This document shows positions 45,222 to 56,908 of a stretch of DNA of 64,000 nt, in pieces. Origin of the DNA: Lolium rigidum (Eukaryota > Streptophyta > Magnoliopsida > Poales > Poaceae); the NCBI RefSeq assembly GCF_022539505.1, contig NC_061510.1:274680330-274744329 (forward strand), written 5' to 3'. A model generated the notes under the pieces. That model did not search any database. It was not told the origin of the DNA and worked only from the letters and a program-made list of their open reading frames with translations. Position 1 is the stretch's first letter; each line of letters begins with the position of its first letter. Both the position numbers and the translations under genes were made by a program.

Positions 45222-46873
45222 ATGGAGAGATCCTCCCTTGAATTTCTATTTGGGAAATCTACTACTACTGCAACGGTAGTGGATGAGGCGCCAGGTGAGG
45301 AAGTGATACCATATAAAATACCTATGAAAATTATTGAACATGTTGTGGATAACCGCTATGAAGGGGATGGAACTGTTCATCCTGGAGATCATTTACTGTT
45401 TTTACATGAATTATGCGGGTTATTCAAATGTGCAGGTATTTCAATGGATGAAGTTAGGAAAAAATTATTTGTTATGTCGCTATCTGGTAAAGCGGCGCAT
45501 TGGTATAAACTGCTAAAGGATGGGCGTTCTCTTGATTGGAAGGATATTGTGCCTGTATTTTACTCTAAATTCTATCCTCCAAGTGAAATTCACAAAGACC
45601 GCAACTGTATATATAATTTCTGGCCTCATGACGGAGAAAGTATTGCCCAAGCGTGGGGGAGATTGAAGTCTTTAATGCTCAAATGCCCCATTCATGAGCT
45701 TCCTGGTAATGTTATCATTGATAATTTCTATGCAAGACTTTCTTTTCAAGATAAAACCTTGCTGGATACGTCTTGTTCTGGATCATTCACGCGCAATAAA
45801 GAAGAGTTTAAATGGGACCTTCTTGATCGAATCCAAGAAAATACTGAAGGATGGGAGAACGACAAAGGTAGAGTGTCGGTATAAATTATAATTATGAATG
45901 CATTGAAACTTTTATGGATACTGATGAATATCGTAATATAAGTGCTACATATGGTCTTGACTCTCAAGTTGTTGCAAATATTTATAAAGCCTTTGCCTCT
46001 CATTTTGAATTGCCTAGGAAGAATTTTGATAAGTATCATGAACCATATAAAGATAAAGTTGATTCGCCTAAAGGCAAATGTATTGAAATTAAAACTGTTG
46101 ATCATGTTCTTCCTGAAGCTTATATTGAAAAAACTCCTTTCCCTACTAAAATGAAGGAGTATTCTGTTATAACTAGTGTAGTTAATAAAAGTGCAAAGAA
46201 ACCCATAGAACCTGAGGAACAAATAAAGGTTGAACCTGCTGTTGCAATAGTTAAAGATCTTGTGACTGAAAATGTGGAAGATGGTCATATTATTTTTTGT
46301 GAAGATGCTTCTAATATTGTTTCGCATCCTAATAAGTCTCTGAAAGCCAGTGTTCCTGTGCTCTCTGTTCAAATTGGTGATCATTGCTATTATGGTTTAT
46401 GCGACATTGGTGCGAGTATTAGTGCCATTCCTTATGAGCTCTACACGGAAATTATGCATGAAATTGGTTCTTGTGAACTTGAAGAGATTGATCTGGTTAT
46501 TCGGCTAGCTAATAGAGAAACTATCTCTCCCGTTGGTATTGTTCGAGATGTTGAAGTTCTATGTGGTAAGATTAAATATCCTGCTGACTTTTTGGTACTT
46601 GGTTCTGCTGCTAGTAAGTCTTGTCCTATTATTTTTGGTAGACCTTTCCTAAATACATGTGGAGCTATTATAGATTGCAAGAAAGAGAAAATTGTTACTA
46701 AATTTGCTGGTGAATCTTATGAGTTTAACTTCTCTAAATTTGCCAAAACTCCTTATAAAGCTGATTTGCCTAATGATGATTTTAGAGTTGAACAGTGTGC
46801 ATCTATTTCTCTTGCTCCTAGTAATCCTTTGCAGCAACATTTGGAGAATAGTGAGAGTGAAGTTTTTAGGTAA
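45222..46873 (+). pseudogene. gag: gag-protease of element D
   Basis: ATG at 45222 (MERSSLEFLFGKSTTTATVV). The gag domain is open to 45884 (MSLSGKAAHWYKLLKDG, SIAQAWGRLKSLMLKCPIHE), then the frame shifts near 45880. The second part, about 45890-46870, holds the protease signature LCDIGASISAIP (about 46399) and FGRPFLNTCGAIID (about 46640). TAA at 46871-46873 separates it from the polymerase in the same frame. In this lineage gag, protease and pol are usually one reading frame, so I read the TAA as a mutation. Role as for C's gag, but not openly translatable. Confidence 0.85.
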
Positions 46874-49800
46874 GAAAGGGATGAGCTTGATGAAATTTTC
46901 TTTCGTCAACCTATTCTTAAACATGACTTACCGGTTGAAGATTTAGGCGTAACACCACCACCAAAGGAAGATCCTGTATTTGATTTGAAACCATTACCTG
47001 ATAATCTTAAGTATGCTTATATTCATGAGAAGAAAACATATCCTATTATTATTAGTGCCAAGCTTTTGGATATTGAGGAAGAAAGGTTATTGGAAATATT
47101 GAAGAAACACCGAGGAGCTATTGGCTACACTCTTGATGATTTGAAGGGGATTCCTCCCGCTATTTGCCAACATGCTATTAATATAGAAGATGGTGCAAAA
47201 CCTGTTGTTGAACATCAGCGTCATCTAATTCCAAAAATGAAGGATGTGGTAAGAAATGAGGTATTAAAACTTCTTGAAGCAGGTATTATATATCCTATTG
47301 CTGACAGTAGATGGGTTAATCCTGTGCATTGTGAAAGGAGGTATAACTGTAGTTCCCAATGATAATGATGATCTTATTCCTCAAAGAGTAGTTGTAGGGT
47401 ATAGAATGTGTATTGATTTTCGAAAAGTTAATAAAGTAACTAAGAAAGATCATTACCCTTTACCTTTTATTGATCAAATGTTAGAAAGGTTGTCTAAAAA
47501 TACTCATTTCTGTTTTCTTGATGGATATTCTGGGTTTTCACAAATTGCTGTTAGAGCTAAAGATCAAGAGAAAACCACTTTCACTTGTCCCTATGGAACT
47601 TATGCTTATAGGCGTATGCCTTTTGGTTTGTGTAATGCTCCTGCTACTTTTCAAAGATGCATGTCTCGCTATTTTTCATGGCTTTTGTGAAAAGATTGTT
47701 GAGCTATTCATGGATGATTTTTCCTGTCTATGGGAATTCTTTTGATAATTGCTTGCGAAACCTTGATAAAGTTTTGCAGAGATGTGAAGAAACTAACCTT
47801 GTTCTTAATTGGGAGAAATGCCACTTTATGGTTAATGAAGGAATTGTATTGGGACATAAAATTTCTGAAAGAGGTATTGAAGTTGATAGAGCTAAAGTTG
47901 AAGCAATTGAGAAGATGCCCTATCCTAGGGATGTTAAAGGTATTCATAGTATTCTTGGTCATGCTGGTTTTTATAGGAGGTTTATTAAAGATTTCTCTAA
48001 AATTTCAAAACCTCTTACTAATCTTCTTCAAAAAGATATACCTTTCGTTTTTGATGATGATTGTAAGATAGCTTTTGAAACTCTAAAGAAAGCCTTAACA
48101 ACTGCTCCTATAGTCGAACCGCCTGATTGGAATTTACCTTTTGAAATTATGTGTGATGCTAGTGATTTTGCTGTAGGTGCTGTCCTTGGACAGCGAGTAG
48201 ATAAAAAATTGAATGTTATTCATTATGCTAGTAAAACCGTAGATGCTGCTCAAAGAAATTATGCTACAAGCGAGAAAGAGTTATTAGCAGTAGTTTTTGC
48301 ATGTGACAAGTTTAGACCCTATATTGTTGATTCAAAAGTCACAATTCATACCGATCATGCTTGCGATTAGGTACCTTATGGAAAAGAAAGATGCTAAGCC
48401 AAGGCTTATTAGATGGGTTCTTCTTTTGCAAGAATTTGATTTACATATTGTAGATAGGAAAGGTGCTGATAATCCTGTTGCTGATAATTTGTCTAGATTG
48501 GAAAATATTACCTATGATCCTGTTCCTGTTAATGATAGTTTTCCAAATGAACAATTGGCTGTAATAAAGGTGAGCTCGCGAGAGAGCCCTTGGTATGCTG
48601 ATTATGCTAACTTTATTGTTTCGAAGTATTTGCCTCCAACCTTTTCAGCTCAGCAAAGGAGGAAATTCTTTTATGATTTGAGGCATTATTTTTGGGATGA
48701 CCCACACTTATATAAAGAAGGAGTGGATGGTATTATGCGAAGATGTGTCCCGAATATAAACAACAAGAGATATTGAGTAAATGCCATGGTAGTGTTTATG
48801 GAGGACATCACGCCGGAGATAGAACCGCACAAAAGGTTCTACAATCAGGTTTTTATTGGCCAACACTTTTCAAGGATGCAAGGAAGTTTATCTTATCTTG
48901 TGATGAATGTCAAAGGGTTGGTAATATCTCTAGACGCAATGAAATGCCTATGAATTATACTCTTGTTATTGAACCATTTGATTGTTGGGGATTCGACTTC
49001 ATGGGTCCTTTCCCTTCTTCATATGGTAACACTCATATACTTGTCGCTGTTGATTATGTTACTAAATGGGTAGAAGCTATACCTACAAAAAGTGATGATG
49101 GTGAGACCTCTATAAAAATGCTTGTAGATATTATATTTCCTAGATTTGGAGTACCTAGATATATTATGACTGATGGAGGTTCTCATTTTATTCATGGTGG
49201 TTTTAGAAAAACTCTTGCCAAATATGGTATTAATCATAGAATTGCTTCAGACTTATCATCCTCAAACTAGTGGGCAAGTAGAATTATCGAATAGAGAAAT
49301 TAAAGCTATTTTGGGAAAGACTCGTTAATAAATCTAGAAAGAATTGGGCTAGTAAGTTAAAGGAAGCATTGTGGGCTTATAGAACTGCTTATAAAAATCC
49401 TATGGGAATGTCTCCTTATAAAATGGTTTATGGAAAAGCTTGTCATTTACCTTTAGAACTAGAGCACAAAGCTTATTGGGTCTGTAAGAGAACTTAATAA
49501 AGATTTTAAACTTGCCGGTAAGAAGAGGTTGCTACAATTGAGTTCTTTAGATGAATGGAGAAGTGAAGCTTATGAAAATGCTAAACTTTTTAAGGAGAAA
49601 GTTAAGAAGTGGCATGATAGAAGAATTATTAAAAGAGAATTTAATGTTGGAGATAAAGTCCTATTGTATCGGTCTCGTCTCAGATTTTTTGCAGGGAAAT
49701 TACTCTCAAAATGGGAAGGACCATATGTTATTGAGGAGGTATATCGTTCAGGGGCAATAAAAATTAGCTCTTTGGAAGGTAACGCCACACAAGTAGTGAA

Positions 49801-49930
49801 TGGACAAAGACTCAAGCATTATATTTCTGGAGATTCTTATAATGAAGATATTGATATTATTCAAGTGATAACTCCAGAAGCTTTCATCAAAGATCAAATT
49901 GATAGTTCTGCAGAGTCCGACTTTGAATAG
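46874..49930 (+). pseudogene. pol: pol (reverse transcriptase, RNase H, integrase) of element D
   Basis: Domains in order: RT entry region 46985-47335 (EAGIIYPIADSRWVNPVHC), RT palm about 47395-47960 (YRMCIDFRKVNK; MPFGLCNAPATFQRC; catalytic FMDDF at about 47708), RNase H about 48120-48500 ([28 protein letters not shown]), integrase zinc region about 48785-48915 (H-H-C-C), catalytic core with D in GFDFMGPFP, D in TDGGSHF (about 49172) and E in SGQVELSNRE (about 49280), then the C-terminal domain to 49930. Frameshifts occur near 47335, 47665, 47725, 48360, 48750 and 49255, with stops around 49327 and 49495. Dead as encoded, but clearly once an autonomous Athila polymerase. Confidence 0.88.
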
Positions 49931-50267
49931 GTAACAGTTTTAGTAATAAAAAGTCCGCGTTCAGCTTTCCGAACAATATTTCTGCTGTTTTTGGAAAATA
50001 TGAAAAATTACGGGATCAAATCGGAGTGGAGGAGACGCGCGAGGGCCCGTCACCATAGGCCGGCGCGGGCCCCACCCTGGCCGCGCCGCCCTATGGGGAC
50101 AGCCCCTCGGCGTCCCGTTTCCACTCGTTTTCGGCCTGGAACCTTCCTTATGTCGTAAAAATATTTGCTATATAATCCCCCGGATCTCCAGAGGTCCGTA
50201 TATCGTTTTATCGTCGTGTTTTGTTTCGAGCTGTTTTCTGCCATTATCTGTTTGATTTAGAAGCACC
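49931..50267 (+). promoter_or_regulatory. Internal LTR-like cassette with TATA box before D's 3' ORF
   Basis: CTGCTGTTTTTGGAAAATATG and the GC-rich block AGGCCGGCGCGGGCCCC...GCCGCGCCGCC (about 50055-50095) repeat the layout of the LTRs, including D's own (52885-52920). TATATAA follows at 50169-50175, about 95 nt before the ATG of the next ORF. I infer a second promoter derived from an LTR fragment. Confidence 0.45.
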
Positions 50268-50807
50268 ATGGTCTCCAACAACAAAGACAAGGGACCTTTG
50301 GAGGAAGATATTCAAGACCCTGAATTGAAGGAAGAAGTCGAGAGCGAAGATGAGGAAGAAGTGGAGGAAATTCCGCGAGTACACCCGCACGCCACCATTG
50401 CAAGCATTGGCGTGATATCAAATCCGTCCAACACCAAGAGAAGTGCACGGATCGCTACCGGAGGAGCAATTCCACGTCGCTTCTTAGCTCCACGAACGTC
50501 TTCTCCAGGCAATTACCACCCTTTCCGCAACCTAATCTACAATCGTCAAACTGAAAGGACCCCCAAGGTAATGTTGCCAAGTGGTTGGGATATAGATCGT
50601 TCTAACATTGCAGGAGAGATGAAACCTGAAGCTGAAGGGTGGGGAAACAACTCTAAGAGTTGGGACTCGCCATCTGACATGCTTATGAGCCACGCTGAGC
50701 ACAACTCGGAGCTGATTCGCAACCTCACTTATGAGATTGAGGATTTAAAGGAACTTGTTAAGAAGCTTGTCGAGAAGAACCCACCACCATCGCTACCGAA
50801 GGAGTAA
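50268..50807 (+). CDS. 3' ORF of element D (179 aa, unknown)
   Basis: ATG at 50268 in ACCATGG context (MVSNNKDKGPLEEDIQDPEL), open to TAA at 50807. Acidic N-terminus (Glu/Asp-rich to about residue 40), a basic Ser/Thr/Arg middle, and a C-terminal coiled-coil-like helix (about 145-172: ELIRNLTYEIEDLKELVKKL). Its frame is intact while the adjacent pol has at least six frameshifts, which argues for relative youth or selection, or simply chance over a short length. It does not resemble C's Athila-ORF protein. No transmembrane segment seen. Confidence 0.6.
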   Translation: MVSNNKDKGPLEEDIQDPELKEEVESEDEEEVEEIPRVHPHATIASIGVISNPSNTKRSARIATGGAIPRRFLAPRTSSPGNYHPFRNLIYNRQTERTPKVMLPSGWDIDRSNIAGEMKPEAEGWGNNSKSWDSPSDMLMSHAEHNSELIRNLTYEIEDLKELVKKLVEKNPPPSLPKE

Positions 50808-52600
50808 TTCATCATCGGTATTGGCATCCCCTTGGTTTGTTCCAAGCTTGGGGGAGTGCCGCGGTATCACATCATCACTACCTTTATCTTTTACTATCAA
50901 GTAGTGTCATATCATGAGTAGGGAAGTTATCGTATGGAATAGCTTGCAGTGTGGAAGTATCTCTCTTAGTTGGTTATCTATGTATCCGTTGGTGTGAGTT
51001 ATCGTTATGGAATATTAATGAGAAGTCTTATCATTTACTTTTTGCACACCTTATTTTAGTTTGCAATCTCCATTATATGATTACTCTTGACATTAGTATT
51101 GATATCACTTTGGGAGCATCAAGTAAATCTATTTGGTTTTGGAAAACTTAGCATTGGTCAATAGCAACAACACCATGATGTTTAAGTAGGAAAGGGAAAT
51201 ACATGTGGATATATTGCTTTATTATCTTTATGCTAATGAGTTTAGTATTCTGAAGTTAAAATTGCTTGTGCTTATGAGAAAGATGCATGATTGTTTCTAT
51301 TACATGTATATTTGTTTGTTTCCCTCAACCTTTATGCTTGCTATCAAACCTTGCTAGCCAAAAACCTGTATTGAGAGGGAATGCTTCTCATACATCCATA
51401 ACCTTAGACCAAACCCATGCGATTTGTGTCCACCATAACTACCTACTATGTGGTATTTTGCGCCACTCCAAGTAAATACTTCATGTGCTACCTTTAAATA
51501 ATTCAAACTATATTACTCCTTATTTGTGTCAATGTTTTATAGCTCATTAGGAAGTATGTGGTGTTTTATCTTTCAATCTTGTTGGGCGGACTTTCACCAA
51601 TGGACTAGTGGCACATCCGCTTATCCAATAATTTTGCAATAAGAGCTGGCAACGGGGTTCCCAGCCCCAATTAATAACTTTCATTAATAATTCTCTTCAC
51701 ATGTTTTGCCCTAATTTATCAGCAAGCAACTTAATTTTGCAATAGACACTCCTCCATGGTATGTGAATGTTGGAAGGCACCCGAGGATTCGGTTAGCCAT
51801 GGCTTGTGAAAGCAAAGGTTGGGGGGAGTGTCAACCATAATAAAACTAAAATACATGTGTAAACAAAAGAGAAGGGGGATGATCTACCTTGCTGGTAGAG
51901 ATGACATCCTTCATGGGAGCCGCTCTTGGAATGTCTGTTTGGCAAGGGGGTTAGAGTACCCACTACCATTCGTTGACAACAACAAACACCACTCAAAATC
52001 TTACTTTTATGCTCTTTATATGATTTCAAAACTTGAAAAGCTCTAGCACATGATTTAATCCCTGCTTCCCTCTGCGAAGGGCCTATCTTTTACTTTTATG
52101 TTGAGTCAGTAAACCTATTTCCCTCTATCTTAAGCAAGCAATTGAGTTGTTGTGAACCAACCATTTATACTATGATTCAGTTAATCATGTCCTTTATACT
52201 TTCTTGTTTAGTACAAAATTTTACTTGATTGAATATGACTTTGAAGGTTATCAATAATTATGAGGAGATTGTTATGATTGAGGATGAAAGCCTGGTTATA
52301 TAAATTCTAATATGAAAGCTTTGCTTAGAAGATAAGTACAATCCGTTAGTAGTTCTCTAACCAAGAACAAAGTTTGTCATAACCAATCATGATTTCCTAT
52401 GCACCTCTATTTGTGATTTCTTTTTACTTATTTCAAGATGAGTTATATGAAGAGAATGTTTACTAGAATATCTTGTGTGAATCAATATGATGCTTCTTGT
52501 CCGTATTTTATTTATCGACTCTTCACTCCATAAACATGTGGTCTTGTTTATTGAGCTCAGTTTTGCTTGGGGACAAGCGAGGTCTAAGCTTGGGGGGAGT
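50808..52600 (+). other. 3' non-coding region and polypurine tracts of element D
   Basis: AT-rich with short broken frames only. Three polypurine-type motifs: AAGCTTGGGGGAGT at 50844-50857, AAGGTTGGGGGGAGTG at 51815-51830, and the true tract AAGCTTGGGGGGAGT at 52586-52600 against the 3' LTR. Confidence 0.7.
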
Positions 52601-54102
52601 TGATACGTCCATTTTGCATCACTATTTTATATCATAATTTGCTGTTATTCATTGATATATTTCATATTTAGAGATGATACTTATGTTATTTCATCTATTT
52701 TGCATGTTTCATGATCGTTGGAGAATTATTCACCGGAGTCAGGATTCTGCTGGAAAAAGCATCGTCAGGGCACCATATTTCTGAAGATCAACAATTGACG
52801 GCAATTATACGGAAATTCCTATTTTTCCAGAAGACGAAGGGAGCCAAAAGGAGGGGCCGAGAGGGGCCGCCATGGCCCTCCCATAGGCCGGCGCGGGCCC
52901 TGGCCTGGCCGCGCCGCCTTGTGGGGAGGGGGGCCACAGCCCCCTCTGGCCGCCTCTCCTTCGCGTACTTCTTCGTCCCGAAAACCTAAGCCCCTAGGAG
53001 TGACGGAGAATTGACAGAGCCGCCGGGGAAAACACCAGAGAGAAAAGAGCTCTCCGGCGGGGAGGAATCCGCCGGGGAAATTCCCTCCCGGAGGGGGAAA
53101 TCGACGCCATCGCCATCGTCATCGAGCTGGACATCATCTCCATCATCATCATCATCTCCACCATCTACACCGCCATCTACACTGCTGCATCTCGTCACCG
53201 CTGTAACGATTTGGGTTGGATCTTGATTGTTTGATAGGGGAAACTCTCCCGGTGTTGATTACTACTTGTTATTGATGCTATTGAGTGAAACCATTGAACC
53301 AAGGTTTATGTTCAGATTGTTATTCATCATCATATCACCTCTGGTCATGTTCCATATGATGTCTCGTGAGTAGTTCGTTTAGTTCTTGAGGACATGGGTG
53401 AAGTCTAAATGTTAGTAGTGAATTATTGTTGAGTAGTATTCAATGTTATGATATTTAAGTTGTGGTGTTACTCTTCTAGTGGTGTCATGTGAACGTCGAC
53501 TACATGATACTTCACCTTTATGGGCCTAGGGGAGTGCATCTTGTATTCGTTTGCTAATTGTGGGGTTGCCGGAGTGACGAGCAACCTAAACCCCCGTTAG
53601 TATATCGGTGCGGGAGGGATAGCAGGATCTCAGAGTTTAAGGCTGTGGTTAGATTTAACTTAATTACTTTCTTGTATTTGCGGATGCTTGCAAGGGGTAT
53701 AATCACAAGTATGTATTAGTCCTAGGAAGGGCGGTGCATTAGCATAGGTTCACCCACACAACACTTATCAAAACAATGAAGATTAATCAGCCGTATGAAG
53801 CGAAAGCACTAGACTAAAATCCCCGTGTGTCCTCAAGAACGTTTGGTCATTATAAGTAAACAAACCGGCTTGTCCTTTGTGCTAAAAAGGATTGGGCCAC
53901 TCGCTGCAATTATTTCTCTCGCATTTTATTTACTTGTACTTTATTTATCTGCTATATCAAAACCCCCTGAATACTTGTCTGTTAGCATTTACAGTGAATC
54001 CTTCATCGAAACTGCTTGTCAACACCTTCTGCTCCTCGTTGGGTTCGACACTCTTATTTATCGAAAGTACTACGATACACCCCCTATACTTGTGGGTCAT
54101 CA
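52601..54102 (+). repeat. 3' LTR of element D, complete
   Basis: 1502 bp, TGATACGTCCATTTTGCATC to CTTGTGGGTCATCA. GC cassette at about 52870-52950, CAT repeat at 53133-53164. Frames across its T-rich 3' part are not genes. Confidence 0.92.
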
Positions 54103-55703
54103 GCTACCTACCCTTTGTACCAACAATGTCGCTGAATATGAAGCAATATGCAAGGGAATGGAGTTGCTATTGGAAGCCGGGGCAGAGGCGGTGGAACTAT
54201 TTGGAGACTCTAATTAAATTGGTGATTTCCCAACTCACGGAGGAATACAAATGTGAGAGCGAGTCGCTCTTCCCATTATGGATGCAATGCCGTGAGCTGA
54301 TGGCACAATTTAAGTACATAAACTTCAATTGGATCCCGAGGTCTCAAAATACTGAAGCAAACGATCTCGCGCAGATGGCGTCAGGCTACAAGGACGTAGC
54401 GGATGGAGCCGGTATTCAGGTACAGGCCCTGGAACCGGATGATTGGAGAGCCGATATCTTCAATTATTTGAAAGATTCGGCTCGGGGGGCACCTAAACGG
54501 ATAAGATACAAGGCCATGAAGTATGTCCTTATTGGAGATGACATGTTCTATAGGACTTTGGAAGGCCTACTTCTCAAATGTTTGGGACCAGCCGAGTCGA
54601 ATCGGCTCTTACACGAGGTACATGAAGGTGCCTGTGGAACTCACCAATCGGCTCATAAGATGAAATGGCTGATCAGGCGATCAGGGTTTTATTGGCCCAC
54701 CATGCTTGAGGACTGTTTTAAATACTATAAAGGGTGTTAAGCATGTCAGAAGTTTGGGAGCATTCAGATGGTACCTGCATCAGCAATGAACCCCATCATC
54801 AAGCCGTGGCCGTTTCGAGGGTGGGGCATGGATATGATCGGCAAAATCAATCCTCCATCGAGCAAAGGCCATGCGTGGGTGCTGGCCATTACAGATTATT
54901 TCACTAAATGGGTGGAGGCTGTCCCTATGAAGTCAGTGGCATCGAAAGATGTTATCAGTTTTGTGAAAGAACATGTCATTCATAGATTCGGGATTCCCCA
55001 GACTATCACGACCGATGGAGGTTCGGTTTTCGTTTCTCACGAGTTCAGAGAGTTCTGCGAGGGCATGGGAATTAATTTGATCCGATCGTCTCCATATTAC
55101 GCTCAAGCAAATGGACAAGCTGAAGCGTCCAACAAGAGCCTTATCAAGCTGATTAAGAGAAAGATAGACGAGTATCCTAGACGTTGGCACGAAGTATTGT
55201 CAGAGGCTTTGTGGGCTTACCGTATGTCATGTCATGGAGCGATCAAAACGTCGCCATATCATCTGGTCTATGGACAAGAAGCTGTACTACCCTGGGAAAT
55301 CACGGCTGGATCGAGACGTGTTGCGTTTCAGAATAATTTAACAACTGAAGAATATGCAGCCCTGATGAGTGATAGCATTGAGGATGTAACGGAGCTCAGG
55401 CTGTGGTCGCTTGAGAAGATTAAAGAGAACAAAGCTAAGGTAGCTCGTTCATATAATAAGAAGGTGAGACCAAAGGAGTTCCACGTTGGTGATCTGGTAT
55501 GGGAAGCTGTATTGTCATTGGGAACTAAGGATGCAGTATATGGTAAATGGTCTCCAAATTGGCACGGGCCGTACAGAGTCGACCAAGTTTTAAAGGGTAA
55601 TGCATACATGCTCGAGCAGCTGAACGGTGTGAAATTCCCAGTGGCTGTCAATGGCCAGCATCTCAAGAAGTATTTCCCAAGTATGTGGGATGATGGACAG
55701 TGA
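54103..55703 (+). pseudogene. pol: RNase H/integrase remnant of element E
   Basis: Begins inside RNase H (NVAEYEAICKGMELLLEAGA) immediately after D's LTR. A frameshift near 54211 and an in-frame TAA at 54738-54740 interrupt it. Then the integrase: zinc region with His/Cys about 54615-54745, catalytic D in GWGMDMIGKI (about 54832), D in TDGGSVF (about 55016), E in ANGQAEASNK (about 55124), and a C-terminal domain (VGDLVWEAVL, NWHGPYRVDQVLKGNAYML) to TGA at 55703. Integrase itself is otherwise open for 311 codons. Protease, RT and the front of RNase H are gone from E, replaced by the C/D composite. Confidence 0.87.
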
Positions 55704-56123
55704 AATATGGGGGCCGATTCATGAAATCGGCCAGTAAAAATTATTTTGGGAAACAGCCGATGCACAGACATCGACTTTAGAATAAAACAGCCGATGCGCA
55801 GCCATCGACTTTAGAGGTACAGATATTATGATCATGTATCAATTTATCGTCTGAATTTGAGGAATGTTTGCTTGAACCTGTCTAATTTGGTAATTGAGTT
55901 TGGCCTTATGAGCGTTTGACGGTGAAAGACCGATACGCTGCTATCGGTTCTTGGTGCGTTGACCTACTTTGACAATCGGAAAATTAGAAGACACTCGGAA
56001 AATCAAAGGGGGGGAACAATTTTCATTGATTCAAAGAGGGATTTTACAAGGAAGAGCCGATTGCTCTCAAAAGGATCATCTAGTGCCTAATGCACTACTA
56101 CTGGCCCTATACTAATTCCTAAT
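55704..56123 (+). other. 3' noncoding region of element E with a short tandem repeat
   Basis: Contains two copies of a 34-bp unit built on AACAGCCGATGCACAGACATCG (55752-55815) and further CCGAT phrases such as GGCCGATTCATGAAATCGGCC (55711-55731), itself an inverted repeat. No plus-strand coding frame. Confidence 0.65.
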
Positions 56124-56603
56124 CTACGGGCCATTGCTGCCCTCGTCGTCGCCGTCTTCGCCGCTGTCGGCGCTACTGCCGGCGACGTCCTCGTCGCTGC
56201 TGATGAAGCCGCCGGCAGGGGCTTCATCTTCCTCGTCGTCGTCGTCGTTGTCGTCATCCGACCCGGCGCGGAAGCGCTTGGCCGGTGGGTACTCCACGGA
56301 GGAGGAGTCCTCCTCCGCCTCCTCTTCCTCCTCGTCGGAGGAGAGGTCCGCCTCCCAGGAGAAGAGGTCGTCGTCGCTCGCCGCCTCCAGCTCCCCGTCG
56401 ACGAGGAACAGGAGGTCTTCCTCCCCGTCGGTTAGGGGCTCGTCGCCCTCCGACTCGATGGAGGAGTCCCAATCCCTCGCGTCCCAATACTCGGGGGCGA
56501 GGGCCTCGTATATCGCCGTCAGGTTGACCTCCTGCTCTAGCTCGCTGGAGGAGGAGGAGTGGATGGAAAGGCCGGAAGAGGCAGAGGAGGAAGAGGAAGC
56601 CAT
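56124..56603 (-). CDS. Antisense acidic ORF of element E (159 aa)
   Basis: Minus-strand ATG at 56603 in CCATGG context (MASSSSSASSGLSIHSSSSS), stop TAG at 56124. Ser-rich start, a conserved-looking centre (LTAIYEALAPEYWDARDWDS, about residues 29-48) and long Asp/Glu runs with one basic KRFR cluster. It lies between pol and the 3' LTR in the opposite direction to gag-pol. Antisense ORFs in this place are known in Tat/Retand elements, for example gene 23 of maize Grande. Function unknown; composition suggests a nuclear acidic protein, which is speculation. The repetitive composition also keeps the other strand open. Confidence 0.6.
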   Translation of the reverse strand: MASSSSSASSGLSIHSSSSSELEQEVNLTAIYEALAPEYWDARDWDSSIESEGDEPLTDGEEDLLFLVDGELEAASDDDLFSWEADLSSDEEEEEAEEDSSSVEYPPAKRFRAGSDDDNDDDDEEDEAPAGGFISSDEDVAGSSADSGEDGDDEGSNGP

Positions 56604-56908
56604 GGCTGTAGAGAGGGGTTTTTTGCCGATGGCTAGTGCGGAACAGGGGAATGAAGAAGCGAACTGCCCGGATGAGTTTAAATAAAGGGGATATAATGAA
56701 AGGTGATTCAATGCTGTGGAAGTTTCGAGGATGCGTTGCCAAAACTGTCAAATCGTGCAATACAGAGAAGTTGAGAAGGCAAGGCATCATGATGAAAGGG
56801 CACTGCAGCGATTCGGCTCTGCCACGCGGTTTTGCCATGTTATGTCAAATCATGGTGAAGGAAAACATAGTGGTTTTGGAATTATTATTGGCAAAACTAG
56901 GGGGCATG
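56604..56908. promoter_or_regulatory. Upstream region of the antisense ORF and polypurine tract of E
   Basis: For the antisense ORF a TTATTTAAA element lies about 80 nt upstream (minus, about 56679-56688). At the other end AAAACTAGGGGGCATG (56893-56908) adjoins the 3' LTR and is the likely polypurine tract for E. Confidence 0.4.

Larger units (their letters stand above)
43806..54102 (+). mobile_element. Element D: autonomous-type Athila retrotransposon, 5' LTR truncated
   Basis: Truncated 5' LTR (43806-45107), tRNA-Asp primer site, decayed gag-protease and pol, an internal promoter-like segment, a 179-residue 3' ORF, 1.8 kb of noncoding DNA, polypurine tract and full 3' LTR (52601-54102). 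The right flank GCTAC (54103-54107) does not match the left flank of C (ACAGG), so C and D are not the two ends of one insertion. D is the only element here with recognisable reverse transcriptase. Confidence 0.88.

Noticed and set aside
44830..45279. 149-codon plus-strand ORF with hydrophobic stretch
   Set aside because: It lies in the T-rich 3' part of D's LTR and runs into the primer site; the same frame in 53825-54217 ends differently. LTR sequence, not a gene.
38026..54102. C and D as one element with two LTRs
   Set aside because: The LTRs at 38026 and 52601 are different families, flanks do not match, and a second primer site and partial LTR lie at 43806-45136.
56134..56685. 183-codon plus-strand Ser/Glu-rich ORF
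   Set aside because: Mirror of the antisense acidic ORF; the antisense frame has the better start context and a known positional parallel.
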